A DNA stretch of 64,000 nt from CAZGNZ01 sp964527215 (GCA_964527215.1 CAZGNZ010000013.1:1-64000); one strand, 5' to 3'; shown: positions 1 through 9,120, counted from the first letter of the stretch. The notes: generated by a model not told the origin, from the letters alone. Translations and numbers: made by a program.

Positions 1-53
1 CGATGATCTGAAAAAACGAAATTAACTGATTATTGCCATTTGGCACAATAGAA

Positions 54-480
54 GGAGTGGTGGGGGTTTGGGATGGGTGGACGTGGGGATATTTTCAATC
101 TGAGGTTCCACAATTCGTATGCAAAATTCAGATCTTCCAGCCCTGATGGGGCTGAGTACATCAGCCCGGGGTACAGCCCCGGTAACCGGATAGAATGACG
201 TCAGAACCCTGAAGGGGTGCAGGTAAAGACCTGGAGGACCGGGTGTTGTCAATAGGTCGAGGTGTTGAGTGGGTTTGTGAAAGCCATCAGTTTTCAGCGG
301 TCAGTTATCAGCACAAGCTCTAAGGTGTAAAAGTATTATCGCGCATTCAGTACAATTTCAGTCAGTCTGATCAGAAGAGCAGACTGTCGAGATTGGATGT
401 TTCATGGTGCGAATGAGATGTTGTTGTTCGAGTCCTGTCTGATTTTCGACGGGGCGAGTCAATCTCATTCAATGAAACAT
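54..480 (+). repeat. REP-like composite repeat, copy A
   Basis: About 427 bp shared with two copies near 47.3 and 47.7 kb. The left half has three small GC-rich hairpins: the CAGCCCTGATGGGGCTG type, AGCCCGGGG..CCCCGG, and ACCCTGAAGGGGT. These resemble REP-type intergenic palindromes, which in many bacteria are associated with RAYT (IS200-like) transposases; no such transposase is in this window. The right half (about 396-480) is an inverted repeat with outer arms ATGTTTCAT/ATGAAACAT, then GAATGAGAT/ATCTCATTC, and an inner stem GTCCTGTC/GACGGGGC. Confidence 0.8.
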
Positions 481-520
481 TCAAACGAGATGAAATTGAA
501 CTGCTGCGCATGTTCTTTTG

Positions 521-544
521 GTTCTTTTCTTCGAAGAAAAGAAC
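521..544. repeat. 24-bp perfect palindrome
   Basis: The two 12-base arms GTTCTTTTCTTC and GAAGAAAAGAAC are exact reverse complements with no loop. The palindrome lies just downstream of repeat copy A. It could form a hairpin on either strand or be a protein-binding site or target site of a mobile element. No poly-T tract follows, so it is a poor terminator. Confidence 0.7.
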
Positions 545-920
545 ATTCTATTTCAGAAAATTCCAGAACATAACGAATGCGTTTGGGGCTTGGCTGAATA
601 GTATATGTTTAGTGGATGATTGGTTGAGTCAGGCATCGCAGGCAGGGTGTGGTAAACTGGCAGAGAAGGTAAGCTGTTGAGTAGCACTACCAGCTAGGGA
701 GCAGTTGGGTCGTCAGTTCTCAGCGGACAGTCATTCATCATCAGCTGGTTGAATCACTTAAAAAGACCGTGTCAACAGGCAGAGGTATTCACATGTAAAC
801 GGCTACAGCTGCCTGTTTTTGTCATCTCCAATCTGCCGATTTTTTTGTGTTGATTTTCACCAGATTTCTCTTTACACTGAAAATCATTTAATTCACTGAA
901 TTTCTGTATTTGAGGATTCC

Positions 921-2750
921 ATGAACCGGTTTTTTACTTTTTCGCTCTTATCAGTCTTCCTTCATGCAGCCACCTACAACGTAGGGCCGGGTCAGACATT
1001 TGAATCTGTAATTCAAGTGCCAACATACAATCTCGAAGCAGGAGACTCAGTAAAAATACATTATCGGTCCGATCCCTATTTTGAGAAATTTCTTGTTCAC
1101 GGTATTGGAAGTGAATCAGATCCCATCGTCATTTTCGGGGTCCCAGGGCCCTGCGGTGAACGCCCTGTTTTGGATGGAAACGATGCTGTGACAAGTCAGA
1201 GCTTCAGTTACTGGAACGAAGAGCGACAGATTATCCTGATTGGACAATACGAATCGCTGCTGTCGGATTACATCATTATTGACGGGTTTGAACTCCGAAA
1301 TGCAAATAACAATTCAGGATTTTATGATGATCACGGCGAATACCGTTCATATCTGGAAAACGCCTGCGCAATACGTCCTGAATACGTCAATCACATCACT
1401 GTCAGAAACTGCGATATACATTCAAACGGAAATGGGGTTCAGGGCGGTGCCGGTGAACCAATCAGCTTCGTTATTGAACACTGCCATATACATGACAATG
1501 GAATCTGTCAGTGGGAATCTTCCTATATCCACAATCTATACCTTTCCGGACATCCCGGAAGCAAGGCCACAGTTCAGTTCTGTCTCATCGGGGACCTCAT
1601 CAGCAACGGACAGCAGCTGAAATCCCGCGCCGAAACGACTGTCATCCGGTATAACTATATTGATGGGGGAAGAAATTCCCAGCTGGATCTGGTTGAGTAC
1701 GAGGGGTCCCCAGTTGCCGATGCCTATGTTTACGGAAATATACTCATCAAACCGGAAATCACTGAAAATTCCAGGATGATTCACTTTGGTGATGAGCAAA
1801 CCGGCAGTTTTCGATCCGGAACTCTGCATTTTTTCAGCAACACTTGTCTCATTCAATCTGAAAACGCCTGGGGGACTAGAAGAATATTCGAGATATCCAG
1901 TGATCTGGCAGATGTACAGGCAAACTACAACATCTTTGATATCAGCAGTGACAACGAATATGCTGTCTGGAGCGGATTTCCCAACATCACAGGATCATCA
2001 AACTGGCTGGACGAAAATATTTCCGAAGGCGAGGTTTTCGATGACAGCTCAATCGGCAGCGATCCCGGGTTCGAAAATGTTTGGGAGGAAGACTATCACC
2101 TAAATGAATATTCCAACTGCCGTGACGAAGTGTCTGAACCGATGTTTCCACAGGACCTGGAACCTGTCTATCAATATATTCCCCACCTGGACTCTGAACC
2201 TCGAACCATTTTTAACGGCGCTCTGGATATTGGGGCTTATGAATGGATCATCAACGTCAGCCCCGGTGATATCAATCTTGATGAATCTGTGAACATCATA
2301 GATATCGTTATTCTAGTCCAGGTTATACTGGCCGGAGAAATACTGTCAGACACGGCTTTCGATGCTGCTGATGTAAACAATGACAATGTACTGGATATTC
2401 TTGATGCTGTTCTCATTGTGGATATTGTACTGAATCCTCCCGGGTCTGAAGTTGGGATTTTCACCGGTCATTATACTTACGGATTTGAAGTAAGCAGTTT
2501 TCTGGAATGCGGGTCCTCTGATCCCTGGTGGGTGCACAGTTACGATCCGGATGTTTCTGACGAACTTCTGGAGTGTATTATGACGTTTTATCCTGACGAC
2601 TGGCATCTGGATTACCATGATGTTTTTCTGCAGGTTCAGGGACAGGTAACGCCGGAAGGTGAATTCGGTCACCTGGGAATGTACAACAGACAGCTGCTGG
2701 TTGATGAAATTCTTGAATGCAGACCTCCCCAGCCAGATGACTGCGAATAA
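921..2750 (+). CDS. Secreted beta-helix protein with dockerin-like repeats
   Basis: This 609-residue protein starts with a signal peptide (about 1-17) preceded by a GAGG ribosome-binding site. Residues about 20-440 look like a right-handed parallel beta-helix of the pectate-lyase/PbH1 type: repeated short strands with Asn/Asp/His turns such as IIDGFELRNANNN and ITVRNCDIHSNGNGV. Such folds often bind or cleave polysaccharide, but no catalytic residues can be assigned. From about 449 there are two dockerin-like calcium loops of DxNxDxxxNxxD type (DINLDESVNIID; DVNNDNVLDILD). The last ~95 residues form a separate domain with four cysteines and a WWV motif. It stands first in a run of exported proteins. 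No cohesin is visible nearby, so the dockerin-like part may serve for calcium folding or surface retention. Function of the whole is unknown. Confidence 0.85.
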   Translation: MNRFFTFSLLSVFLHAATYNVGPGQTFESVIQVPTYNLEAGDSVKIHYRSDPYFEKFLVHGIGSESDPIVIFGVPGPCGERPVLDGNDAVTSQSFSYWNEERQIILIGQYESLLSDYIIIDGFELRNANNNSGFYDDHGEYRSYLENACAIRPEYVNHITVRNCDIHSNGNGVQGGAGEPISFVIEHCHIHDNGICQWESSYIHNLYLSGHPGSKATVQFCLIGDLISNGQQLKSRAETTVIRYNYIDGGRNSQLDLVEYEGSPVADAYVYGNILIKPEITENSRMIHFGDEQTGSFRSGTLHFFSNTCLIQSENAWGTRRIFEISSDLADVQANYNIFDISSDNEYAVWSGFPNITGSSNWLDENISEGEVFDDSSIGSDPGFENVWEEDYHLNEYSNCRDEVSEPMFPQDLEPVYQYIPHLDSEPRTIFNGALDIGAYEWIINVSPGDINLDESVNIIDIVILVQVILAGEILSDTAFDAADVNNDNVLDILDAVLIVDIVLNPPGSEVGIFTGHYTYGFEVSSFLECGSSDPWWVHSYDPDVSDELLECIMTFYPDDWHLDYHDVFLQVQGQVTPEGEFGHLGMYNRQLLVDEILECRPPQPDDCE

Positions 2751-3125
2751 ACAACAACACCGCTTTCAGTAGAGAACATGATTCAGAAAAACCTAAAAAC
2801 TTATAGACGGGCCGCACTCACTGGTTCAGAAAATTCAGACAGCAGTCGGAATTAGCATATTGGCTTTAGTAATATATTGTTACATATCTATTATATTTTA
2901 TCTTTGCCAGGGGCACGGAAACGGGTAAATTTCAGTGAATCGCAGTCTGCGGTGAAACTGATTCACTCTGAAATTGGTATTATTGTAACATCCGGATCCG
3001 CATTCGATATCTCTGTTTCCCGTCAGACAACCCGGGTCATACCCACGCATTAACGATGAAAATCAACCTGAATATCCCTTGATCTGGGAAGCCTTTCCAA
3101 AAACTGAAACATTTATGGAGCCAAA
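2751..3125. other. Intergenic region, 375 bp
   Basis: No gene is visible. An imperfect inverted repeat (AAATTTCAGTGAATC near 2927-2941 against GATTCACTCTGAAATT near 2960-2975) encloses a GC-richer loop. An AT-rich run (2865-2905) could hold a promoter. GGAG at 3117-3120 is the ribosome-binding site of the next gene. Confidence 0.5.
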
Positions 3126-5102
3126 ATGAAATCAATCAAACAATCAATATTGATTTTGATCGTTGCTTGCGTTGCGTTCGGACAGACTCGTCTGCTGATC
3201 GACAACATTCACGGCCATCCCGTAAACGAAGATTCCCAGCCGGTAAATTTTGAAACACTGTTCCCTGACTGCGAAATTGATTACCTCGCTGCGGAGAATG
3301 TGATCATGACTGAAATTCTTGATTCCGGCTGGACCGTTGTTGACGGTGACGTCTGGTCATTGAGTTTTGCAGTTCCGGCAGGTGCCGATCATTTGTTTCT
3401 CCGTTATTCTCCCGAACAATGGACTCAGCACTGGGCAGTGCTGATCAATCCCGACGGTGCGTTCCTGTCGTATGCCTGTAACGGCCTCGCATATGTTGAA
3501 AACCCGGTTCCCGGGAACTGGCAGTTTGAGTTTACCAGTTATCTGGGTCCAACATCCTTCACGTATGAAATTGGTCTTGGACCAAGTATTTTTACTCCGG
3601 AGTTTCTCTCGGAATACGATGCGGTCCTTCAAGTATACGACGACATGATGGGGGTTCTGTACGGGTACCTTCCGGATCACACAGCCAATGAAATGACGGC
3701 ATTGACCGATTTTATCGAATCCGGCGGCAGTTATCTGTTTTATCATGAGCCGGAATCTGCACTCGCCTGGAAACCTGTTATCAGACTGACATCTGAAAAT
3801 CCTGCTGCTGTTGAGATTCAGCTGGATGTTCCGGGACTGCCTTTTATGCACGAACCGGCGGCGGATACTGAATTGAAAATTCCATTTGTCGAAATGAACT
3901 GGTATGATATTCTGACGACTCCTGATAAGATGTCCGAGATACTCTATGAATTCCAGTTCCCGTCTCACTTGAATTATCTAACAGCAAAAGAATCCGGCAC
4001 CGGATATGAAGTGAGTTCCCAGGCACCTTTCAGGCTGGATCATCTGGTATTTTTCCAATATCAAGCGGGGAAAGGTTTTGTGTCAGCTGATGTCGAAACG
4101 CTTGACACCGGGTCGGTTTTCAGTTTCAGCTGGGATACCCTGCACTCCCCAATGGATTTCAGAACGTATCTGCTGCACGTTTTAACTGAAAACGGGTCCA
4201 GTGCCGGGCTTCCTTCAGAAGAAAGCAGTGCATTTTTCAAGGGATACCCCTGGGTGACCCGCTGGCTGACGATGGCGGTACAATCCGGAGAGCTCTGTGC
4301 CGTTTACCAGTACGCGGGTGACAGATACAATGATATGATTCCCCTAAGCCTGTCGGAAGCACCGGAAAAGCAGGCTCGCGTCATGTGGACGTTTACTGAA
4401 AACATTCCAACCAGGATCCTGAAGCCCTTCGTTCCTGAACCGGCTGCAGCGGATTATTTATCATATGACACCGCTTCTGGGTTTTCCGGTTTGGCGTATT
4501 ATGAGATGGGGGTAACAGAAGACCGGTACCGCGGCGTCAGAAACAATCAGCGGTATCTGAATTTTCTTGATTTCGGATATGTGGACAACGACGAATTCTG
4601 TCTGGAGGGCTGGGAAACCGTTTTCACCGACTTTGATGATAATCCGGCGGCACAGATCATTGGGGAAGGGATTTCAGGGGTCGCAAGCACCATGCCTGCT
4701 GCCGTACATCTGAATGATGCTCCCAATTCATTTCCAATTCTTATGGGTGACGAAAGCAATTTCTGTCCGGATATTTCATGGCTGCCGGAGCCGGTTGCGG
4801 CTGGACAGTATATTGGGAACGGCCGTTTTATTGGCATAAACGATCGGCATATACTCAATGAAAATCCTGATAATATCCAGTTTGCGCGGAACTGTCTCGA
4901 CTGGCTGACGGCTCCAGAATACGCCTTGGGGGATATCAACCAGGACAATGAATTGAATGTGCTGGATATCGTGCTGCTGGTTAACATCATCATCTCTCCG
5001 AATGAGCCCACCGTACTTCAGATGCAGCTGGGGGATATGAACAGCGACGGCGAATTGAATGTACTGGATGTGGTACAGTTATTAAACCTAATTATAACCT
5101 GA
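3126..5102 (+). CDS. Secreted protein with PPC-like insert and dockerin tail
   Basis: The 658-residue product begins with a clear signal peptide (about 1-19, ending VAFGQ). The mature start LLIDNIHGHP, the later segment SEYDAVLQVYDD...FIESGGSYLF, and the near-C-terminal INDRHILNENPDNIQFARNC look like strands of a GATase1/DUF4350-like fold. Residues about 70-150 form a beta-sandwich segment resembling bacterial pre-peptidase C-terminal (PPC) domains. The tail (about 600-658) has two dockerin-like loops (DINQDNELNVLD and DMNSDGELNVLD). It is a tandem paralogue of the next gene, 48 bp downstream, with matching order of all blocks. Substrate and role are not known; the architecture suggests an extracellular or surface protein. 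Confidence 0.85.
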   Translation: MKSIKQSILILIVACVAFGQTRLLIDNIHGHPVNEDSQPVNFETLFPDCEIDYLAAENVIMTEILDSGWTVVDGDVWSLSFAVPAGADHLFLRYSPEQWTQHWAVLINPDGAFLSYACNGLAYVENPVPGNWQFEFTSYLGPTSFTYEIGLGPSIFTPEFLSEYDAVLQVYDDMMGVLYGYLPDHTANEMTALTDFIESGGSYLFYHEPESALAWKPVIRLTSENPAAVEIQLDVPGLPFMHEPAADTELKIPFVEMNWYDILTTPDKMSEILYEFQFPSHLNYLTAKESGTGYEVSSQAPFRLDHLVFFQYQAGKGFVSADVETLDTGSVFSFSWDTLHSPMDFRTYLLHVLTENGSSAGLPSEESSAFFKGYPWVTRWLTMAVQSGELCAVYQYAGDRYNDMIPLSLSEAPEKQARVMWTFTENIPTRILKPFVPEPAAADYLSYDTASGFSGLAYYEMGVTEDRYRGVRNNQRYLNFLDFGYVDNDEFCLEGWETVFTDFDDNPAAQIIGEGISGVASTMPAAVHLNDAPNSFPILMGDESNFCPDISWLPEPVAAGQYIGNGRFIGINDRHILNENPDNIQFARNCLDWLTAPEYALGDINQDNELNVLDIVLLVNIIISPNEPTVLQMQLGDMNSDGELNVLDVVQLLNLIIT

Positions 5103-5150
5103 ATACAGACTTATGATTCATATCTGAAAAATATTCAGGAGGAGTAAAAA

Positions 5151-7307
5151 ATGAAAAAATTAATAGCCTTGATAATAGTGCTGACATCAATGATGACCGG
5201 CACAATACTGGTGGATGGTATTCACGGATTCACGGATCAGTTTGGAGTCAGTCTGGAATCGCTGCTGCCTCAGCATGAATTTGAGTATTTCACACCAGAG
5301 GATTTTCCAATACAGGACACCTACCTTCTGGCAACGGTTACGGAATTCACATCGGAATTTACATTCACGGTACCGGCCGGTATTCCTGTGCTTTATCTTA
5401 GATATCAAATGATTCCCGGGGAAACTATGCAGCATCCGTTCTTCCTGCTGCAGGATCCGGCAGATCAATACCATACAGGGGCATTTATGGGCCAGATGGT
5501 AATTGAAAACCCCGTAAGCGGTACATGGTTCATGACTGTGGAAAACTGGGAAGCGGAACAGGTTGATATCGAGATTGGCTCAGGACCCCATTACTACACA
5601 GCCGACCTTCTTTCGGAATATGATGCTGTGATGCAGATCATTGAAAACACGTTTTCTTTGTTTGTGGGCTACACCCCGATGCATACAGCGTCTGAAATGC
5701 AAGTGCTGGAAGAATACCTGGAAAATGGCGGCGGATATATGCTGCTTCGCGAATCCGACAACACCATGGTGGATAAACCGGTGATTCGTCTGTATTCTGA
5801 TACCCAGATCACGGCAGAGGTTCAGCTGCGGTTCCCCGGCATGCCGACCTTTTCTGATCCGCCGGTGGATGCGAATCATCGAAACGGACGATATGTAATG
5901 AGCTGGGCGAATCAGGATATACATCCGGGAACATTCACAGAAATTCTGTATGAAGGCCGTCCTGTTTCTGCGCTGCATTTCCTGACTGCAGAAAAGTCCG
6001 GGACCGGTTTTTCAGTGACCAACCACGGCAGCTTTCAGCTTCACGGCATCCACCTGCTTAAACAGACAGGATCCGGTTTTGAATATGCTCACATCGATCA
6101 ACTCTCGGGGTCGGAATCCGGATTCGCGGATGTACAGTCCTTTTTCACTGCCTCTGAGCTGGATGATCATTTACACAGGCAATTGACAAATGAGGGAATA
6201 CAAGGCGGTCTGAAAGCAACGGATGTTCAGGATTTCTTCATGCGTTATCCATGGATTCACCGCTGGGTCGGAATGGCTGAAAGAGCTGGTGAGATATGTG
6301 CCGTGTATCATTTTTCAGGATCGGATTATAATTCATTCATTCCATTTGATATGGACCCGGCACCTGAAACTGTGGAACGTCTGATGTGGGTGTTTTCTGA
6401 AAATCTGCCGGAACAGCTGCTTGGGTCGCCAATCCATCTAACAGTGGGGGACACCGGTCATCCCGATACCGAATCCACTCCTGGACTGGAATACTACGAG
6501 TATGGCGTCATTGAGGAGCGGTATCCCGGAACACAGGACGGGACCCGCCAGTTGAATTTTATGGGTGCAGATTATGCAGACTGCATCATTGTTGACAATA
6601 CAGATAATTATCAGGGGGATCCCTGGAGCCCTGTTTTTTATACACCCGGAGAGAATGACATTGCGGACCTGCTGACAGCCGGTGTTGACCAGGTTTATGC
6701 AAGCATGGCTTCTCCAATTGTGCTCTTTGACCCACAGACGCAATTTCCTGTGTTAACCGGTGATGAGGATACATACTGTGAGTATGAACCCATGTTTCCG
6801 GCGGGATCCTACCCAATTGTTGTACAGGCGCAGCAGGTAGATCAGGGTAAACTGCTGGCCATCAATGACCGGCAGATACTCAGCAGCAATTTGGACAATC
6901 TCCTGTTTGTAAGCAACTGCTTTGACTGGCTGCTGCAGCCTTCCACTGAACAAGGTGATGTGAATGCCGACGGGAATCTGGATGTTCTGGATATCGTTTT
7001 GATGGTGAATTTCATCGTAGGAATCACAATACCGGATAACTACGAATTCTGGGCGTCGGATATTAATGCGGATGGTGAATTAAACGTGCTGGATGTGGTG
7101 CAGCTGGTGAATATTATTGTCAACCCACCGCAGCTGCCGGAGGAATGCCTGCTGCTTCCGGAAGTGGGACCCTGCGACGGTCTCTGTCCACGGTTTTATT
7201 TCAATCAGGACACCGGAAACTGCGAAATGTTTTACTGGGGCTGCTGTGATGGCGTGGTCCCTTTTGAAACCATGGAAGAATGTGAAGCTGCATGTGAGCA
7301 GCCGTAA
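5151..7307 (+). CDS. Secreted dockerin protein with Kunitz-like domain
   Basis: The 718-residue paralogue of the preceding gene follows a strong AGGAGG site. It has a signal peptide (about 1-18), the same ILVDGIHG start, a PPC-like sandwich (about 60-145), the SEYDAVMQI...ENGGGYMLL block, and the INDRQILSSNLDNLLFVSNC segment. Dockerin-like loops lie near residues 600-660 (DVNADGNLDVLD, DINADGELNVLD). It then adds residues 666-715, which fit the Kunitz/BPTI pattern: cysteine spacing C-8-C-15-C-7-C-11-C-3-C, against BPTI's C-8-C-15-C-7-C-12-C-3-C. RFYFN replaces the usual RYFYN, and the F before the fourth-cysteine region is kept. Differences are Asp at the P1 position and two extra cysteines, at BPTI positions 18 and 37. 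Its sister protein lacks this domain. It may be a protease inhibitor or a structural disulfide module. Confidence 0.87.
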   Translation: MKKLIALIIVLTSMMTGTILVDGIHGFTDQFGVSLESLLPQHEFEYFTPEDFPIQDTYLLATVTEFTSEFTFTVPAGIPVLYLRYQMIPGETMQHPFFLLQDPADQYHTGAFMGQMVIENPVSGTWFMTVENWEAEQVDIEIGSGPHYYTADLLSEYDAVMQIIENTFSLFVGYTPMHTASEMQVLEEYLENGGGYMLLRESDNTMVDKPVIRLYSDTQITAEVQLRFPGMPTFSDPPVDANHRNGRYVMSWANQDIHPGTFTEILYEGRPVSALHFLTAEKSGTGFSVTNHGSFQLHGIHLLKQTGSGFEYAHIDQLSGSESGFADVQSFFTASELDDHLHRQLTNEGIQGGLKATDVQDFFMRYPWIHRWVGMAERAGEICAVYHFSGSDYNSFIPFDMDPAPETVERLMWVFSENLPEQLLGSPIHLTVGDTGHPDTESTPGLEYYEYGVIEERYPGTQDGTRQLNFMGADYADCIIVDNTDNYQGDPWSPVFYTPGENDIADLLTAGVDQVYASMASPIVLFDPQTQFPVLTGDEDTYCEYEPMFPAGSYPIVVQAQQVDQGKLLAINDRQILSSNLDNLLFVSNCFDWLLQPSTEQGDVNADGNLDVLDIVLMVNFIVGITIPDNYEFWASDINADGELNVLDVVQLVNIIVNPPQLPEECLLLPEVGPCDGLCPRFYFNQDTGNCEMFYWGCCDGVVPFETMEECEAACEQP

Positions 7308-7382
7308 AACAACTTCAGAAACGGCGGTCTCTGCCGAATTTTCAAGGCAGTAAACTGACGAAAAAATACATTACTTCCCGAC

Positions 7383-7437
7383 GAAACGCATCCGATCTTC
7401 TATGTCCCATGCATAGTAAGATATACGGATGCGTTTC
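7383..7437 (+). promoter_or_regulatory. Hairpin covering a start codon
   Basis: GAAACGCATCCG (7383-7394) is the exact reverse complement of CGGATGCGTTTC (7426-7437), and the stem continues inward imperfectly (ATCTT/AAGAT, CTATG/CATAG). The ATG of the next gene (7429-7431) lies inside the right arm. In mRNA this would bury the start codon. No Shine-Dalgarno sequence is seen before this ATG. Confidence 0.6.
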
Positions 7438-9039
7438 AGTATAATCAAATGGGTGCTGAATATCCTCTGCCTGCCGCTTTTTGGACAGATTGTTATTACT
7501 GAAGTCATGTTTGATCTTGACGGGGCTGATTCTCCCCGGGAGTTTGTGGAAATCCTAAACATTTCAGACATGCCTGTCAGTTTGTACGGATGGACAATAC
7601 GGGACATAAGGGCACAGGACGAACTGCTGGCAGACGATTTTCTCCTGCCGGGCGGACAGTTCGCCGTCATTCTGGAATCGGATTATGACGGATTTTATGA
7701 CAATTTCTTTCCGGAAGACAATCTGCTGATCTATGTAGATGATTCCAGTATCGGCAATGGGCTGGGCAACACCAGTGACAGTCTATATGTGCTGGACGAA
7801 GACGGGGAGGTGGTTGCCGCCATGGGTTGGAATGCCGGAATCCCGTCCGGTTTCTCACTGGAAAAAATTCATCCTGAGTATCCCGATGTGGAACTGAACT
7901 GGTCAGCCAGCCGCGATTCCCTCGGTACACCGGGAAGAGAGAACTCTGTTTCCTGCGATACCATTGATCTCTCGCTTGATACCCTTTTTCACTATCCGGC
8001 ATTTCCGGAGCCGGGGGATCAGGTGGAAATGACTGCCGTTATCTGCAATGACGGACTGTTTGAAACCGATGCCCGTTTATCCGTCAACAACAATATCATT
8101 GATTCTGTATGGATGATATCTGGAGAAACTGCCCAAATCAACTGGCTGGAAACCGCAAGCTGCTGCGGACTTCAGTTGATCAGCGGATTTGTCATTGTTT
8201 CTGGTGATTTTAATCAAGAAAACAATCTGGCATGCGATAGTTTAAAGATTCCGTATCGCGGCCGCGACCTGATCATTAACGAAATAATGTATGCTCCTGT
8301 CACAGACCGGCCGGAATGGATTGAACTCTGGAATATTTCTGAAATGCCGGTAAATCTCTGGGGATGGAGTATCAGTGATGTTCCGTTTGCAGAGTCTGGA
8401 ATCCAGGAAACCGTCGTTCTGGAACCGGATGAATTTCTGGTCTGGTGTGAAGACAGCCTTTTCCACGGCAGCGGCATTCAGTTTGAACTGCCGGGACTGA
8501 ACAACAGTGGCGACGAGGTGTATCTGATGGACCTGACCGGCAGACTGATTGACCATGTGGCCTATTTGTCTGACTGGGGCGGAGAGGATGGGTTTTCCCT
8601 GGAGCGCATTTGTCTGCAGCTGGATTCAAACAATCCGCAGAACTGGGCGTCATCTGTCCATCTGGCCGGCAGTACACCCGGTGCCCGGAATTCCCTTTTT
8701 TCTGCAGGCATCAACGATGAGGGAAACTTGAGCATTCATCCGAATCCGTTTTCACCTGACGGCGACGGGTCGGAAGATGAGGTTTTTCTGTCTTATCATC
8801 TGCCATTTCCGCAATGCAGAATGACAGCTGTTGTTTACGATGTCACAGGACGGGCAGTAAGGACCCTGTCTGCCGGAAAGTCCATGCCCATGGAAGGCAT
8901 ATTGAGATGGGACGGTCGTGACCAGGATCAGAAAACATGTCCAATGGGCCGGTATATTCTAAAATTCGAGGCCGTGGATACATACACAGATCAGCAATTT
9001 GTCAAATACAGGCTCATTGTCCTGGCACATCGCATGTAG
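7429..9039 (+). CDS. Lamin-tail-domain secreted protein
   Basis: The 536-residue protein has a signal peptide (about 1-19, ending PLFGQ). It carries two lamin-tail domains: about 20-150 (IVITEVMFDLDG...REFVEILNISD...YGWTIRD) and about 283-425 (LIINEIMYAP...EWIELWNISE...WGWSISD). Between them lies a beta-rich CARDB-like linker. The C-terminal ~95 residues (HPNPFSPDGDG...YDVTGRAVRTL...WDGRDQDG-like) match the FlgD-Ig/gliding-type tail used as a surface sorting or cell-wall domain in FCB bacteria. Lamin-tail proteins in bacteria are usually secreted and often sit near nucleases or sorting systems; a catalytic domain is absent here. The start codon is inside a hairpin, so translation may be controlled. 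Confidence 0.85.
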   Translation: MRFSIIKWVLNILCLPLFGQIVITEVMFDLDGADSPREFVEILNISDMPVSLYGWTIRDIRAQDELLADDFLLPGGQFAVILESDYDGFYDNFFPEDNLLIYVDDSSIGNGLGNTSDSLYVLDEDGEVVAAMGWNAGIPSGFSLEKIHPEYPDVELNWSASRDSLGTPGRENSVSCDTIDLSLDTLFHYPAFPEPGDQVEMTAVICNDGLFETDARLSVNNNIIDSVWMISGETAQINWLETASCCGLQLISGFVIVSGDFNQENNLACDSLKIPYRGRDLIINEIMYAPVTDRPEWIELWNISEMPVNLWGWSISDVPFAESGIQETVVLEPDEFLVWCEDSLFHGSGIQFELPGLNNSGDEVYLMDLTGRLIDHVAYLSDWGGEDGFSLERICLQLDSNNPQNWASSVHLAGSTPGARNSLFSAGINDEGNLSIHPNPFSPDGDGSEDEVFLSYHLPFPQCRMTAVVYDVTGRAVRTLSAGKSMPMEGILRWDGRDQDQKTCPMGRYILKFEAVDTYTDQQFVKYRLIVLAHRM

Positions 9040-9120
9040 CTGATAATGATATAGTTATTTTAAGATTTAATTGCTGCCTGCAGCGGCCGCCTGAATAGCA
9101 GCAGAAAAATTGATTTTAAC

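Larger units (their letters stand above)
1..920. other. Repeat-rich intergenic region
   Basis: I see no credible gene in these 920 bases. The region holds a long repeat (54-480, listed separately), a 24-bp perfect palindrome (521-544), and a low-complexity stretch to about 840. The last 80 bases are AT-rich and probably contain the promoter of the gene starting at 921, which is preceded by a GAGG ribosome-binding site. Short reading frames here cross the REP-like hairpins and are best read as non-coding. Confidence 0.7.

Noticed and set aside
22..252. Minus-strand 76-codon frame
   Set aside because: It runs through the REP-like hairpins of repeat copy A; similar frames arise in the other copies (for example 47566-47787). 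The composition is repeat-driven.
410..450. tRNA-like TTCGAGTCC (T-loop type) in the repeat
   Set aside because: No acceptor stem, D-arm or anticodon arm could be placed; it belongs to the repeat hairpin. No tRNA or rRNA gene was found in the window.
3357..3968. 203-codon minus-strand frame
   Set aside because: Antisense shadow of the secreted protein gene at 3126-5102.
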